Of a stretch of 64,000 bases of DNA, positions 19,688 to 30,326 are shown in pieces. The first letter of the stretch is position 1. The number at the start of each line of letters is the position of its first letter. The stretch spans positions 73,188,908 through 73,252,907 of the forward strand of contig NC_134353.1 of assembly GCF_048569485.1 (NCBI RefSeq). Direction: 5' to 3'. The stretch is from Anomaloglossus baeobatrachus (lineage: Eukaryota > Chordata > Amphibia > Anura > Aromobatidae). The notes beneath the pieces were generated by a model. That model did not search any database. It was given only the letters and a program-made list of their open reading frames with translations, and had not been told where the DNA came from. The position numbers and the translations under genes are program-made.

Positions 19688-22600
19688 TTACTTTCTATCA
19701 TGGAGTGAGCACAACCGGGGCGAGACATACCGGCCGTCATAGATAACCCCGGTCACAGTCTCACATACCCCCCCCCTCAGTTCAAGCGTGCGGGGTTGAA
19801 CTCCCGCCATCAAACACGGCCCGCGGGACAAGGCATCGGCGTTGCCCTGCAACCCACCGGCCCTATGTTCAACCGTAAACCGGAAGTTCTGCAGAGAAAG
19901 GAACCACCGGGTAACCCGGGCATTCCGTTCCTTGGCGGACCTCATCCAGACCAGTGGAGAGTGATCCGTCACCAAGCGAAACTGCCGTCCCAGCAGGTAA
20001 TAGCGCAGGGACTCCAAGGCCCACTTGATCGCCAGGCACTCCTTCTCCACTACGCTATAATTCCGCTCGGGAGGGGTGAGCTTCCTACTTAAGAAGGTGA
20101 CGGGGTGTTCCTCCCCCTGAACCACCTGAGACAACACTGCCCCCATGCCGACCTCTGAGGCGTCAGTCTGTACTATGAACTCCTTCCGGAAATAAGGGTG
20201 TACGAGAACGGGCTGTCCGCACAGGACCCCCTTCAGGGCCCGGAAGGAGTCCTCGGCCTGCGGAGTCCAGCGCACCATGACGGACTTCTTGCCTTTGAGA
20301 AGGTCCGTCAAGGGGGCTCATAGTCCCGCAAAATCCTTTACAAACCTCCTGTAGTACCCCACGATACCCAGGAAGGCCCTAACCTGCTTCGTGGTCAGGG
20401 GTCTAGGCCACTTCTGGATTGCCTCAACCTTGTTAATTTGGGGCTTAATCACTCCTTGACCTATCACGTAGCCCAAGTAGCGGGCTTCCGTGAGTCCCAA
20501 CGCACATTTCTTGGGATTGGCTGTCAATCCGGCTGTTCGAAGCGCGTCCACCACCGCTTGTACCTGTTCCAAGTGGGTCTGCCAATCGGAGCTGTAAATA
20601 ATGATGTCATCAAGGTACGCTGATGCATACGCCTGGTGGGGTTCCAGCACTAAGTCCATCAACCTCTGGAACGTGGCCGGAGCGCCATGTAACCCAAAAG
20701 GCAAGACAACATAGTGGAAGAGACCCTCCGGTGTAACAAAAGCGGTTTTCTCCTTGGCGGACTCCGTCAGTGGCACCTGCCAGTACCCCTTGGTCAGGAC
20801 AAGCGTGGTAAAATATCGCGCCTGTCCCAGCCTATCAATCAGCTCATCCACCCGGGGCATGGGGTAGAGATCGAACTTGGATATTTCGTTCAATCTCCTA
20901 AAGTCATTGCAGAACCTTAAGGAGCCATCGGGTTTTGGTATTAGGACAATCGGACTAGCCCATTCACTCCGGGATTTTTCGATGACCCCCAGGCGTAACA
21001 TTGTCTTTACTTCCTCCGATATGGCTTGTCGTCGAGCCTCCGGTACCCGGTATGACTTCAGGCGTACCTTCAGGTGGGGCTCGGTGACAATATCATGTCG
21101 TATCAGACTGGTCCTACCGGGCAGCTCGGAGAAGACATCGGGGTTCTGCTGAACCAACCGTCTGGCCTCTCGCCTCTGAGTCTTGGTGAGGGCTTCTCCA
21201 ATCCTTACTTCCGGTTCGTCCTCTCCGGAGGTCACTGGAGCCGGAGGTGAACGACCCGAAGAGGAGGGAGATGGGGAAAAAACAGCCATCAGGCTTTCCC
21301 GTTCCTGCCAAGGTTTTAACAGGTTGACATGGTATATTTGTTCAGGTTTCCGCCTACCGGGCTGCAATACTTTATAGTTAACCACCCCGACTCTTTCCTT
21401 ATTCTCGTAGGGGCCTTGCCACTGAGCCAGGAATTTACTCTCCGCCGTGGGGATTAATACCAACACCCGATCCCCGGGTTTAAAGGTCCGCATGGTAGCT
21501 TGTCTATTGTAGCGGCCGCTTTGCGCGGCCTGAGCCTCCTGTAGATGCTCCTTCACAATTGGCATGACCGCGCTTATGCGGTTCTGCATACCCAAAATGT
21601 GTTCAATCACACTTTTATGGGGGGTGGGCTCTTGCTCCCATGTTTCCTTTGCCAGGTCCAACAATCCCCGGGGATGTCGCCCGTATAACAATTCAAAAGG
21701 CGAAAACCCCGTGGATGCCTGTGGCACCTCTCGTATGGCAAACATCAAATAGGGAAGCATCATATCCCAGTCTTTCCCGTCTTTTGAAATCACCCTTTTG
21801 AGCATGGTTTTCAGGGTTTTATTGAAACGCTCGACTAAACCGTCCGTTTGAGGATGATACACAGACGTACGCAACTGCTTGATCTGGAGTAGCCGGCATA
21901 GCTCTTTCGTCACTTTAGACATGAATGGGGTCCCCTGATCCGTAAGGATCTCCTTGGGCAACCCCACCCGGCAGAACACAGCAAACAACTCCCGAGCTAT
22001 AAGCTTTGCTGCAGTATGTCTGAGAGGTATCGCCTCGGGATACCGGGTGGCATAGTCAACGATCACTAGGATGTGTTGGTGCCCTCGAGCGGAGTTTACG
22101 AGGGGCCCCACCAGATCCATCCCTATCCGTTCAAAAGGGACTTCTATAATGGGTAACGGTACCAACGGACTGCGAACATGGGTCAGGGGTGCGGTAAGCT
22201 GACACTCCGGGCAGGTTTCGCAGAACCGTTTTACCTCTCCAAAAACCCCGGGCCAATAGAACCTTTGCAATATTCGCTCCTGCGTTTTCTTGACCCCTAG
22301 GTGGCCACTCATCAGGTGTTTATGAGCCAAGTCGAGGACCCGCCGGCGATACGGCTGGGGCACCACCAACTGTTCTACCCCCACGCCCCGTATTTCATCT
22401 ACCCGGTAGAGTAAATCTTGCTTAAGAGCGAAATGGGGGTACCTTACCTGGGCGCCGGGCAGCTGTGCCACCCCGTCAACTGCTGTCACCCGACTCCGGG
22501 CATGTATTAACGTAGGGTCCTGGAGTTGGGCTGTCCCAAACGTATCCGGGGACGCCTCCAACTCCGGGATGGGCTCGACCATTTCAGCCTCTCCTGCCAA

Positions 22601-24234
22601 TACCTCTAGGGGTGACCTATCGGGTTCACACTCTGTCCCTATCATGGTGACCCCTACGGCAGGCGTCCCGGATTCAGGATTATAGGGCTCAGGTCCCGGA
22701 CTGACCAATATCTGAGGGGACTTAGGGGGTCCCCTCCATAAAGTCCAAAAATAGGGCAGATCCCTTCCTAGGATCACGTCATAAGGAAGAGTGTTAAGAA
22801 GTCCCACCTCATGTTGCACCTGACCGCAAGGTGCTGTGATGGTGACAATCCCCGTGGGATAGTCTCGGCGGTCCCCATGTATGCAAACCACCCCCACGGT
22901 ACGTCCGGTGGCCTTTACTTTAGCCCTCAAGGTGGATCGCACAAGGGTCACTAAGCTCCCGGAATCCAACAATCCTGTAACCGGACATCCATTCACCTGT
23001 ATTTGGCACAAGTGGGGCTCCGTCTTTGGGGAGACCAGGTCAGCGGTACACACCACCTGAGCATACATTGAACCCCGCCGGGTAACCCCACAATCCATGG
23101 GCTCCGTGGTGAGTGGACACTGGGCTTCCATATGTCCCACCCGCTGGCATCGCCAACATCTAATGGGGACGGAAACCCCCTTGACGGGTTGTCGTTTAGG
23201 GTACAGAACCTTCCGGACCTCAGGAATGGCGGCCGCGGCCTCTGACGGGACGGTAGGGGATTCCTGCACCGTTGTCAGCGGTGGGTCCTTGGCCCTAGGC
23301 TTGGAGGGGCCGGACCGACGGGCGGTACGCAAAGTCTCAGTGTCCCGTATCAAGTCCTGCGTAGCCACATGCCGCTCTACCAGGGACACTAATTGGTCCA
23401 GGGTACTCGGGTCACCCTGTCCTACCCACCGTTGAACAGTGATGGGTAAAGTGCGCACAAAACGATCCACTACTACCCTTTCCACCATTTGCGCCGGGCT
23501 CAGAGTGTCAGGCTGCAACCACTTTTTTACAAGATGCAATAAGTCATAGGCCTGGGAGCGTACGGGTTTGGCTTCCTCATAGAACCACTGATTTACCCGC
23601 TGAGCCCGTACATAGGTATTCACCCCCAACCGAGCCAGTATTTCGGCTTTCAGGGTCACATAGTCAATGGCGTCCTCGGTACAGAGGTCCAGGTACGCTT
23701 TTTGGGGTTCCCCCGTCAGATAGGGCGACAATACCTCAGCCCACTGGGGGGTCGGCAGCTTTTCCCGCTCGGCCACCCGCTCAAACACCGCCAGGAACGC
23801 TTCCACATCACCCCCGGGGTCATCTTTTGCAACGCTTGTCTCACCGCTTTCCGGACGCTGCCGTCGTCACCCGGTCCCGGGGTTGTTGCTGCCGGTCCGG
23901 CACGGATCGACTTGGCCAGGAGAACCATCTGTTCTTGATGTCTTTGTTCCTGCAATTGCAAGGCTTGCTGCTGACGTGCATTGGCCTGAACCAGCTGTTC
24001 TTGGTGCCTTTTGCCCTGCACTTGCAAGGATTGCTGCTGACGTTCCAACGCCCGGAGCAGGTGTGCATTGGTCTGTTGCTGCTGTGCATTGGCCTCTTGT
24101 AGCTGTGCATTAGCCTGTTGTTGCTGTGCATTAGCCTGTTGTTGCTGTGCATTAGCCTGAGCCAGCTGCTGTAGTATGTCCTCCATGGCGTCGCCGGGTT
24201 TGGGCTGTAGTATAGCCGCTCGAATCCAGGACAT
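19688..24234 (-). pseudogene. Degraded gag-pol region of the Gmr1-like element
   Basis: Near the start is a run of QQQQANAQ repeats. A SCAN-like Gag helix domain follows (WFYEEAKPVRSQAYDLL), then a CCHC knuckle CWRCQRVGHMEAQC (about 23115-23155) and a protease motif LLDSGS. Integrase has HKHLMSGHLGVKKTQERI...CETCPEC zinc residues, MDLVGPL, LTDQGTPF, YHPQTDGLVERFNKTLK and a GPY module (GPYENKERVG). Reverse transcriptase has LPFGLHGAPATFQRLMD and YLDDIIIYS. RNase H has FIVQTDASEVGMGAVLSQ, EKECLAIKWALE and TDHSPL. The SCAN domain of vertebrate zinc-finger proteins is thought to come from Gmr1-like Gag. Not a functional gene in this copy. Confidence 0.88.
19766..19779 (-). promoter_or_regulatory. 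Polypurine tract of the Gmr1-like element
   Basis: Minus strand GAGGGGGGGGGTA directly abuts the LTR start TGTGAGACTG. Confidence 0.75.
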
Positions 24235-24281
24235 GTGCTACTGGGTCACCAGGGATGGATGCTACACCTCACCGGCTGGCA

Positions 24282-24299
24282 TGCCCGCATTCTCCACCA
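24282..24299 (-). promoter_or_regulatory. Primer-binding site of the Gmr1-like element
   Basis: Minus strand TGGTGGAGAATGCGGGCA begins with TGG two bases from the 5' LTR. The tRNA is not identified. Confidence 0.6.
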
Positions 24300-24301
24300 T
24301 A

Positions 24302-24613
24302 TGTGAGGTAGCACGGTCGGCTGCGCAGCAGAAGACACGGGATCCAGGCATTAAGGTTCACAGCACACGGTTTAATGTCCAAACAAAAGTCCACAACAAT
24401 ATACATGTGCCTCTCCAGCAGAGAGCTCAGGGAGTTCTGTTCACTCCCTCACACCCGGCACACCTGCCCTTGTTCCTGTTTCCATTTAACCCTTCCTTCA
24501 GCCTGTAGGGAAACAGCATTAACCCTAGAGTGGATTTACTTTCTATCATGGAGTGAGCACAACCGGGGCGAGACATACCGGCCGTCATAGATAACCCCGG
24601 TCACAGTCTCACA
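24302..24613 (-). repeat. 5' LTR of the Gmr1-like element
   Basis: 312 bp, TGTGAGG...CTCACA, followed by the CCGG target duplication. It almost equals the left LTR once the array is removed. Confidence 0.9.
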
Positions 24614-24808
24614 CCGGGTACCATGAACAACCTGACGTTCAATTCATGAGGAATGAACGACGTGCGTGCGATGAACGTTTTACCGTTCATTCGCAATCGC
24701 ACGTAGCTGTTACACACTACAATGTACCTTACGATGCCGGATGTGCGTCACTTACGACGTGACCCCGCCGACACATCGTAAGATATATTGTAGTGTGTAA
24801 AGCTGGCT

Positions 24809-25140
24809 TTACTTGCGTTCATCACTCAATCAGCAATTTTCATGCAGGAAAATGCCCCCTGTCACACAACAAAATGTGTAAAGTAGATCCTTGAAACAGA
24901 AAACATTGACATAATGAAGTGGCCAGCACAGAGTCCTGATCTAAACCCAATAGAAAACCTCTGGAAAAATCCTTGGTGACAAATGTTATGGCCAAGAAAC
25001 CGACAACAGTGAAAGAACTGTGGAAGAGACTGGAAGAAGAGTGGACCAAAATCACTCTAGAGCAGTGTGAAAGACTAGTGATGTCCTGTGGCCACAGATG
25101 TGCTAAAGTCATTCACAGCAAAGGCCTGTACACGTCTTAA
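24809..25140 (+). pseudogene. Tc1 transposase, C-terminal part
   Basis: Continues the transposase interrupted at 14573. Words such as QENAPCHTTK (in place of QDNDPKHTAK), [15 protein letters not shown] (with the catalytic Glu) and the terminal KVIHSKGLYTS before TAA are visible in more than one frame, so the part has frameshifts. It ends about 260 bp before the right inverted repeat, as usual. Confidence 0.8.
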
Positions 25141-25407
25141 TGATTGGTGACTATTGTTACCTATAGAAAATTTACTTGTCTTTCTCTATGCTACAGTCAT
25201 TGCTGTTCTCTAATTATGATCACATTTTGGGCAAAATAAAGATTTTATGTTGATAAACTTTGGATCTTTTGTAAAACACTGTTCTAGTGGAATGGTGCAC
25301 CCCTTACAAAAAACCTTCACATGTTGATCAATGTAGATTACAGTACTTCTGGAAAAGCAAAAGATCATACATTGTTCTCTAATTTTGATCTCCGTTGTAT
25401 ACTATCA

Positions 25408-26678
25408 AGTTCATACCATGGGGATGTTTGGTGTCCAAAGTGAGAATCCAATATGCCTCACGTGTTGTGTGATACACAAAATTGATCATGTATCACTTGT
25501 GACTCGCACCACAGTGTACTGTAGAAAATACACTACATGCTGGCTTTGTTATGTTGCCTGCACTGTCAGAAAATTAAAAAGTCATATAGCTGAACATCTT
25601 ACCAACATCCAGAGGTTTCTTAAGCAATTTTTATTACTGCACAATCAGTATACAGCTGCCATACCACGCTTACTGTACTCTAGCTAAAATCGCCTTTAGG
25701 AAGTAAGTACACCCCATAGTGTGCTATTAGTACTCACAGATCAGAGCTGTCTTTCTAGCTGCATGTCCGAGCATTTGTCCAGCTTGTAAATTCCATCCTG
25801 GCATGGAAATAGTCACATTGGTCAGTGAAGTGGAGATGAGTGGAGAAAAACCTGAGATGATGTCACCGTCACATGACCTAAGGAGGTGGAGTTTGTGTGC
25901 CGAAACTGGGAAAGAAAGTGAAACAGGCCATCTCCTCATGTGATTAGTGCTTTCTGAACCTGGTGAATGCTGGGAGACAGTTGTAGTTCTAGTTAGTATA
26001 TATCATCCCTGCAAAAAATTAGTTTTATTTCTGCACAATCGGTATAATTATGGATGCAATACCGCGCATTCTGTACTCTAGCTTGAATCTCCTCTAAGAA
26101 GTAAGTACACCCTTAGTGTGTTAGTAGCATTTAAAAATCAGAGCTGCCTTTGTAGCTGTATGATGGAGTACCTATGCAGCTTGTAAACACTATCCTGGCA
26201 CGGAGATGGTCACATTGGTCAGTGGAGTGGAGATGAGTGGAGACGGACATGGGATGATGCCACCGATATGTAACCTGATGATGAGACAGAGCTTGTGTGC
26301 GGAGACTGGGAAAGAAAGTGAAACAGACCATCTCCTTGTGTGGTTACTGCTCTCTGAACCTGGGGAACGCTGGGAGACAGTTGTAGTTCTAGTTAGTGTA
26401 TACCCTCCCTGCACAAAATTTGTTTTATCACTTCACATATTTGGTTTATTACTTCACACTAAAAAGACACTGCTAACATCAATAATAAAAACAGCACATA
26501 CTCTGGAGCCACTAGACATTTTGTTATTCAACGTCCATAACGTGGATTTGTAAATTTTTATTTTTTAAAGAATCGAAGGCATTAAATATCCGGATAGGGG
26601 CGGTAACTGGTAAAGATGCCTCACGTGAGGCATATTGGATTCTCACTTTGTACACCAAACATCCTTGTGGTATGAACT
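25408..26678. mobile_element. TIR element of 1.27 kb with an internal duplication
   Basis: Ends are about 56-bp inverted repeats (25408-25463 and 26622-26678) sharing AGTTCATACCA, GGATGTTTGGTGT and AGTGAGAATCCAATATGCC. Inside, about 385 bp starting near 25655 is repeated from about 26035 ('gtactctagct', 'gaagtaagtacaccc', 'tggtcagtg.agtggagatgagtgg'). No transposase frame. The family is unknown to me. Confidence 0.7.
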
Positions 26679-26741
26679 ATAAAAATTATTTTTTTCTCCA
26701 TTTATTCAAGTACTAGCTGTAGTACCCGGTGTTGCCCGGGA

Positions 26742-28195
26742 TAGTATCTGTCTCTCTCCCAAACTCTGTCTGTGTCGCTGTCTGTCTGTTTTTCTCGCTG
26801 TCTATCTCTTTCCTTGTCTGTCTGTTTTTATCTCTCTCTCTGTTTTTGCATCAGTCTATGTGTCTCAATCTCTGTATCTGTCTCGCTCTCTCTGTCTTTT
26901 TGCCCGGCTGTCTCTTTGCCCGGCTGTCTCTTTACCCAGCTGTCTCTTTGCCCAGCTGTCTGTTTCTAGGTCTGTCTCTTTCCTAAACTAAATTGGCCAA
27001 GTAATGTGCTCCGTCTGTCTCTTTCCAGATCTGTCTGTTTCCCCGTCTGTCTCTGAATGTTTCTTTCCCCGTCTGTCTCTTTCCCGGTCTGTCTCTTTCC
27101 AGGTTTGTCTCTTTCCAGGTTTGTCTCTTTCCAGGTTTGTCTCTTTCCAGGTCTGTCTCTTTCCAGGGCTGTCTCTTTCCCGGGCTGTCTCTTTGCCGGG
27201 CTGTCTCTTTCCTGGTCTGTCTCTTTCCTGGTCTGTCTCTTTCCTGGTCTGTCTCTTTCCCGGTCTGTCTCTTTCCAGGTCTGTCTCTTTCCAGGTCTGT
27301 CTCTTTGGGCATTTGTCTCTTTGCCCGTCTGTCTCTTTGCCCGTCTGTCTCTTTCCCCGTCTGTTTCTTTGCCCGTCTGTCTCTTTGCCCGTCTGTCTCT
27401 TTGGGCATTTGTCTATTTGGGCATTTGTCTTTTTGCCTGTCTGTCTCTTTACCCATCTGTCTCTTTGCCCGGTCTGTCTCTTTCCCAGTCTGTCTCTTTC
27501 CAGGTCTGTCTCTTTCCAGGTCTGTCTCTTTCCAGGTCTGTCTCTTTCCAGGCCTGTCTCTTTGGGCATTTGTCTCTTTGCCTGTCTGTCTCTTTCCCCG
27601 TCTGTCTCTTTCCCCGTCTGTCTCTTTCCCTTTCTGTCTCTTTCCCGGTCTGTCTCTTTCCCAGTCTGTCTCTTTGCCCGGCTGTCTCTTTGCCCGGCTG
27701 TCTCTTTGCCCGGTCTGTATCTTTGCCTGGTCTGTCTCTTTGCCCGTCTGTCTCTTTGGGCATTTGTCTCTTTGCCCGTCTGTCTCTTTCCCCGTCTGTC
27801 TCTTTCCCCGTCTGTCTCTTTCCCTGTCTGTCTCTTTCCCCTTCTGTCTCTTTCCTGGTCTGTCTCTTTCCCAGTCTGTCTCTTTGCCCGGCTGTCTCTT
27901 TGCCCGGTCTGTCTCTTTGCCCGGTCTGTCTCTTTGCCCGGTCTGTCTCTTTGCCCGGTCTGTCTCTTTGCCCGGTCTGTCTCTTTGCCGGTCTGTCTCT
28001 TTCCTAGTCTGTCTCTTTGCCCGGCTGTCTCTTTGCCCGGCTGTCTCTTTCCAGGGCTGTCTCTTTCCCTGGCTGTCTCTTTCCCTGTCTGTCTCTTTCC
28101 GGGTCTGTCTCTTTGCCAGTCTGTCTCTTTGCCCGTCTGTCTCTTTCCAGGGCTGTCTCTTTGCCCGGCTGTCTCTGTCTGTCTCGTTTTCTGTC
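26742..28195. repeat. 16-bp minisatellite, about 1.45 kb, inside the Helitron
   Basis: About 90 units of the form CTGTCTCTTTSCCVGK (e.g. ctgtctctttgcccgg, ctgtctctttccaggt). Since 16 is not a multiple of three, three units give one 16-residue period in every frame, and there are almost no stop triplets on either strand. The open frames of 405 and 422 codons here follow from this and are not genes. Confidence 0.95.
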
Positions 28196-28450
28196 TCTTA
28201 CTCACACATAAGCTTGTTATACTAACAGTTTATTTTGTTCCTATAGCAACCACTGACAATTGCTATTTATAGCCTGCAGCTCCCAGCTCCATTCAGTTTA
28301 ATGGCTGCAGGATTTTTGTAGAGTAACTGGAAAGCACGGGGTTAAATTTTCCCACCCAAACATAGTCTATGACGTTCCCTGGGTCACATGGGGCGTCTGT
28401 GCAACATTTCGTGATTGTAAATGCGACGGTGCAAATTCCTTTAGCGGACA

Positions 28451-28496
28451 TACACACACACACATACACACACACATACACACACACACATACATA
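28451..28496. repeat. CA/CATA microsatellite in the Helitron 5' part
   Basis: Runs of 'cacacacacataca', the usual microsatellite of this Helitron head. Confidence 0.8.
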
Positions 28497-28517
28497 CACT
28501 GAGCTTTATATTCTAGA

Positions 28518-29607
28518 TTTACTCCTTGTTATGTTATATATTTTTTGTATTTAGTCTTTGTTATGATATATTTTCTTCATGTACTTTTTGTATTGTTGTT
28601 CATTTTTTTTAAGGTGGAATTTATGTTAATTTTGCAAGTGAGTTTACTATTGGCAGTTTCCTTGAGTATTTGTGATTGGTTTCCATTGATAGAAATGGAC
28701 TCCTGGTTACATTTTTTTCCAGACGTTCTGCCAGAAAAGTGTAAGCTCACCATGAACTGTCATGTGTTTTTCTCCATTAAATGATTTTTAATTTATTCCC
28801 AATAAAGATCAACTTTTTATTTTATTCTTGGACGATGCCTTGAATTCTCCGTTTTCTCCAGGGTTCGATTACAATCACTGATAAACTTAAGACAGACTGA
28901 TCCTTTGATTTGTGAGCTCTCAGCTCCCCCTCCTGGTCCTATGTTCTCTACACTTGTTTATATTTTCATTATTAATTTTTCATTGTGTTTTCTGCCGTGA
29001 TTTATGTCTGTAGCCGCTCAGTCAGCCAGGGGTTAAGTGTGATGTTTGAGACAGGCTGGGCATAGAGTATGAGTGACAGAAGGTATTTAAGGGTTGGCTT
29101 CCCTCCATTCTGGGTCAGTTGCAGAGGGAATGGGGAGTGGAAAGGAACTGCATGTGGCTTGTAAATGGGAAGTGGTGTCACCCTAAATTACAGAGGGAAA
29201 ATTACCTCTATAACTGTCCCAGGCAGAGGATGTTGTGCCCACCAGTAGGGAGAGGATGCAATATGGGCATTTCTTAAAAAGTAGATAACACAGGATCCAT
29301 CATTCACAATAGGTGAAGTCAAAGCTCTCCTCCTCCCCCTCCCTGGACCATTTACACTGAAAAGATCACAGTGCTTGCCTAGAAAACTCTTCATTAGAAG
29401 TAAAACATCTCTTTTACTGCGGCTGTGGCTGCTGTAAAACATTTATTTTTTAATTTCTCCTCTCCATTGCGAAGATATTATCTTGTAAATTTTTTATTAG
29501 AATTTCTGTTAAGCCCAAATGGCCGTTACCAACTATTTGTCTATAGGGGAGTGTATCTCATACCCAGGATGACATTCATCAATCATAAACAGAAGGCATC
29601 ATGCAGG
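28518..29607. other. Unassigned sequence
   Basis: AT-rich in the first half. Around 29040-29130 'ggtatttaagggttggcttccctcc' resembles an LTR-type promoter but I could not find its ends. No gene. Confidence 0.3.
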
Positions 29608-29778
29608 TTAGGCTGCTTTCACACATCAGTTTTTTGCAATCAGGCACAATCTGGCGCTTTGCAGAAAAAACACATCCGTTTTTTTTTGCCGCTGGATGTG
29701 TTTTTTCCTCATAGACTTGCATTAGCGCCGGATTGTGCCGCACGGCCTTGTGTTGCGTCCGTTTTTTGCCGGATGTGG

Positions 29779-30326
29779 TGTCAAGTTCAGAATGACGATG
29801 ATGATGAGACTCAAAGGATCTCTTGATATCCGGCTGCTGCTTCTAATTAAAATGTCATGTGTGCACACGAGAATGAATAACTGCACAGCAAAGTCAGTTA
29901 TGTCTATCTCCATGACTGGCTCTTAACCAAGTGTGTTCTTTATTGTTTGAAAGAAACTCTAGACCAAACAGTAAGGGGGTGTGCACAAAAGTTTTAGTCC
30001 AATCAAGTATCGTAAGTCAGGGCTTCATGACGTAGAGAGATCTGCATATTCTCCGTTGATTGGTCAGTCTAGGCTCCAGGAATTTCTTTGTCGATCTGTC
30101 TTGGGTGGAGAACAGGAAATATCAGCCATCTTTACAATTACATGTGCTGGTATATACTGTGTCTAAGGAAAATACACTGAATATGCAATATACATATATA
30201 CATGTTAGTAAGAAACAAAAGCATTCACAAATATGTGCGTTAGTTCACATCTACTGAACTATATAACTGAGTCTATGAAATGGCTGAATTAAGTATTTTT
30301 GGATACTCAATTCTTTATCCTCAACA
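29779..30326 (-). repeat. 3' LTR of the gene-less LTR element
   Basis: 548 bp; in element direction it lies after the polypurine tract. Confidence 0.88.

Larger units (their letters stand above)
14945..19765 (-). repeat. 3' LTR of the Gmr1-like element, interrupted by a tandem array
   Basis: LTR pieces 14945-15148 and 19643-19765 flank the array. The 15 bases ending 'cagcctg' occur on both sides as a target duplication. Removing the array leaves an LTR that matches 24302-24613. Confidence 0.88.
14945..24613 (-). mobile_element. Gmr1-like Ty3/gypsy LTR retrotransposon
   Basis: LTRs start TGTGAGGTAGC and end GTCTCACA on the plus strand; exact CCGG lies at 14941-14944 and 24614-24617. Read on the minus strand the order is LTR, primer-binding site, glutamine-rich leader protein, Gag, zinc knuckle, protease, integrase, reverse transcriptase, RNase H, polypurine tract, LTR. 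Integrase before reverse transcriptase is the hallmark of the Gmr1 clade, known from fish and amphibians. The LTRs differ at only about two of 312 sites by eye, so it is young. The coding part is broken in about two places, and the left LTR is split by the 572-bp array. Confidence 0.9.
14573..24808. mobile_element. TIR DNA transposon (non-autonomous) inside the Tc1 element, itself split
   Basis: Left end AGCCTGCTTTACATGTTACG and right end, reverse complemented, AGCCAGCTTTACACACTACA are terminal inverted repeats. The interior on both sides is rich in CG-containing inverted words such as 'cgtatgcgatcgta' and 'ttacgatgccgga'. No transposase is visible. Without the gypsy insertion at 14945-24613 it would be about 570 bp. 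The superfamily is not settled, because the target duplication is unclear. Confidence 0.6.
13588..25397 (+). mobile_element. Tc1-like transposon, split by nested insertions
   Basis: The ends are inverted repeats: left CTCTGGAGATAAAAATTAG, right (reverse complement) CAACGGAGATCAAAATTAG, both followed by AGAACAA. TA lies at 13586-13587 and 25398-25399, the expected duplication. The transposase is cut at about 14573 by a 10.2 kb insertion and resumes at about 24808. Without the insertion the element would be about 1.6 kb, normal for Tc1. Confidence 0.85.
26713..28517 (-). mobile_element. Non-autonomous Helitron
   Basis: On the minus strand it begins TCTAGAATATAAAGCTC and continues through 'tgtccgctaaaggaatttgc' and 'tcgcatttacaatcacgaaat', a head I know from many non-autonomous Helitrons. 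The minus-strand end has a hairpin (CCCGG...CCGGG), eight bases, then CTAG. The flanks are A before TC and T after CTAG, the A/T insertion site expected of Helitrons. It has no Rep/helicase; most of its length is a minisatellite. Confidence 0.8.

Noticed and set aside
26988-28272. Open frames of 405, 422, 316 and 362 codons on both strands
   Set aside because: They are read-through of a stop-free 16-bp minisatellite; the same 16-residue period appears in all frames.
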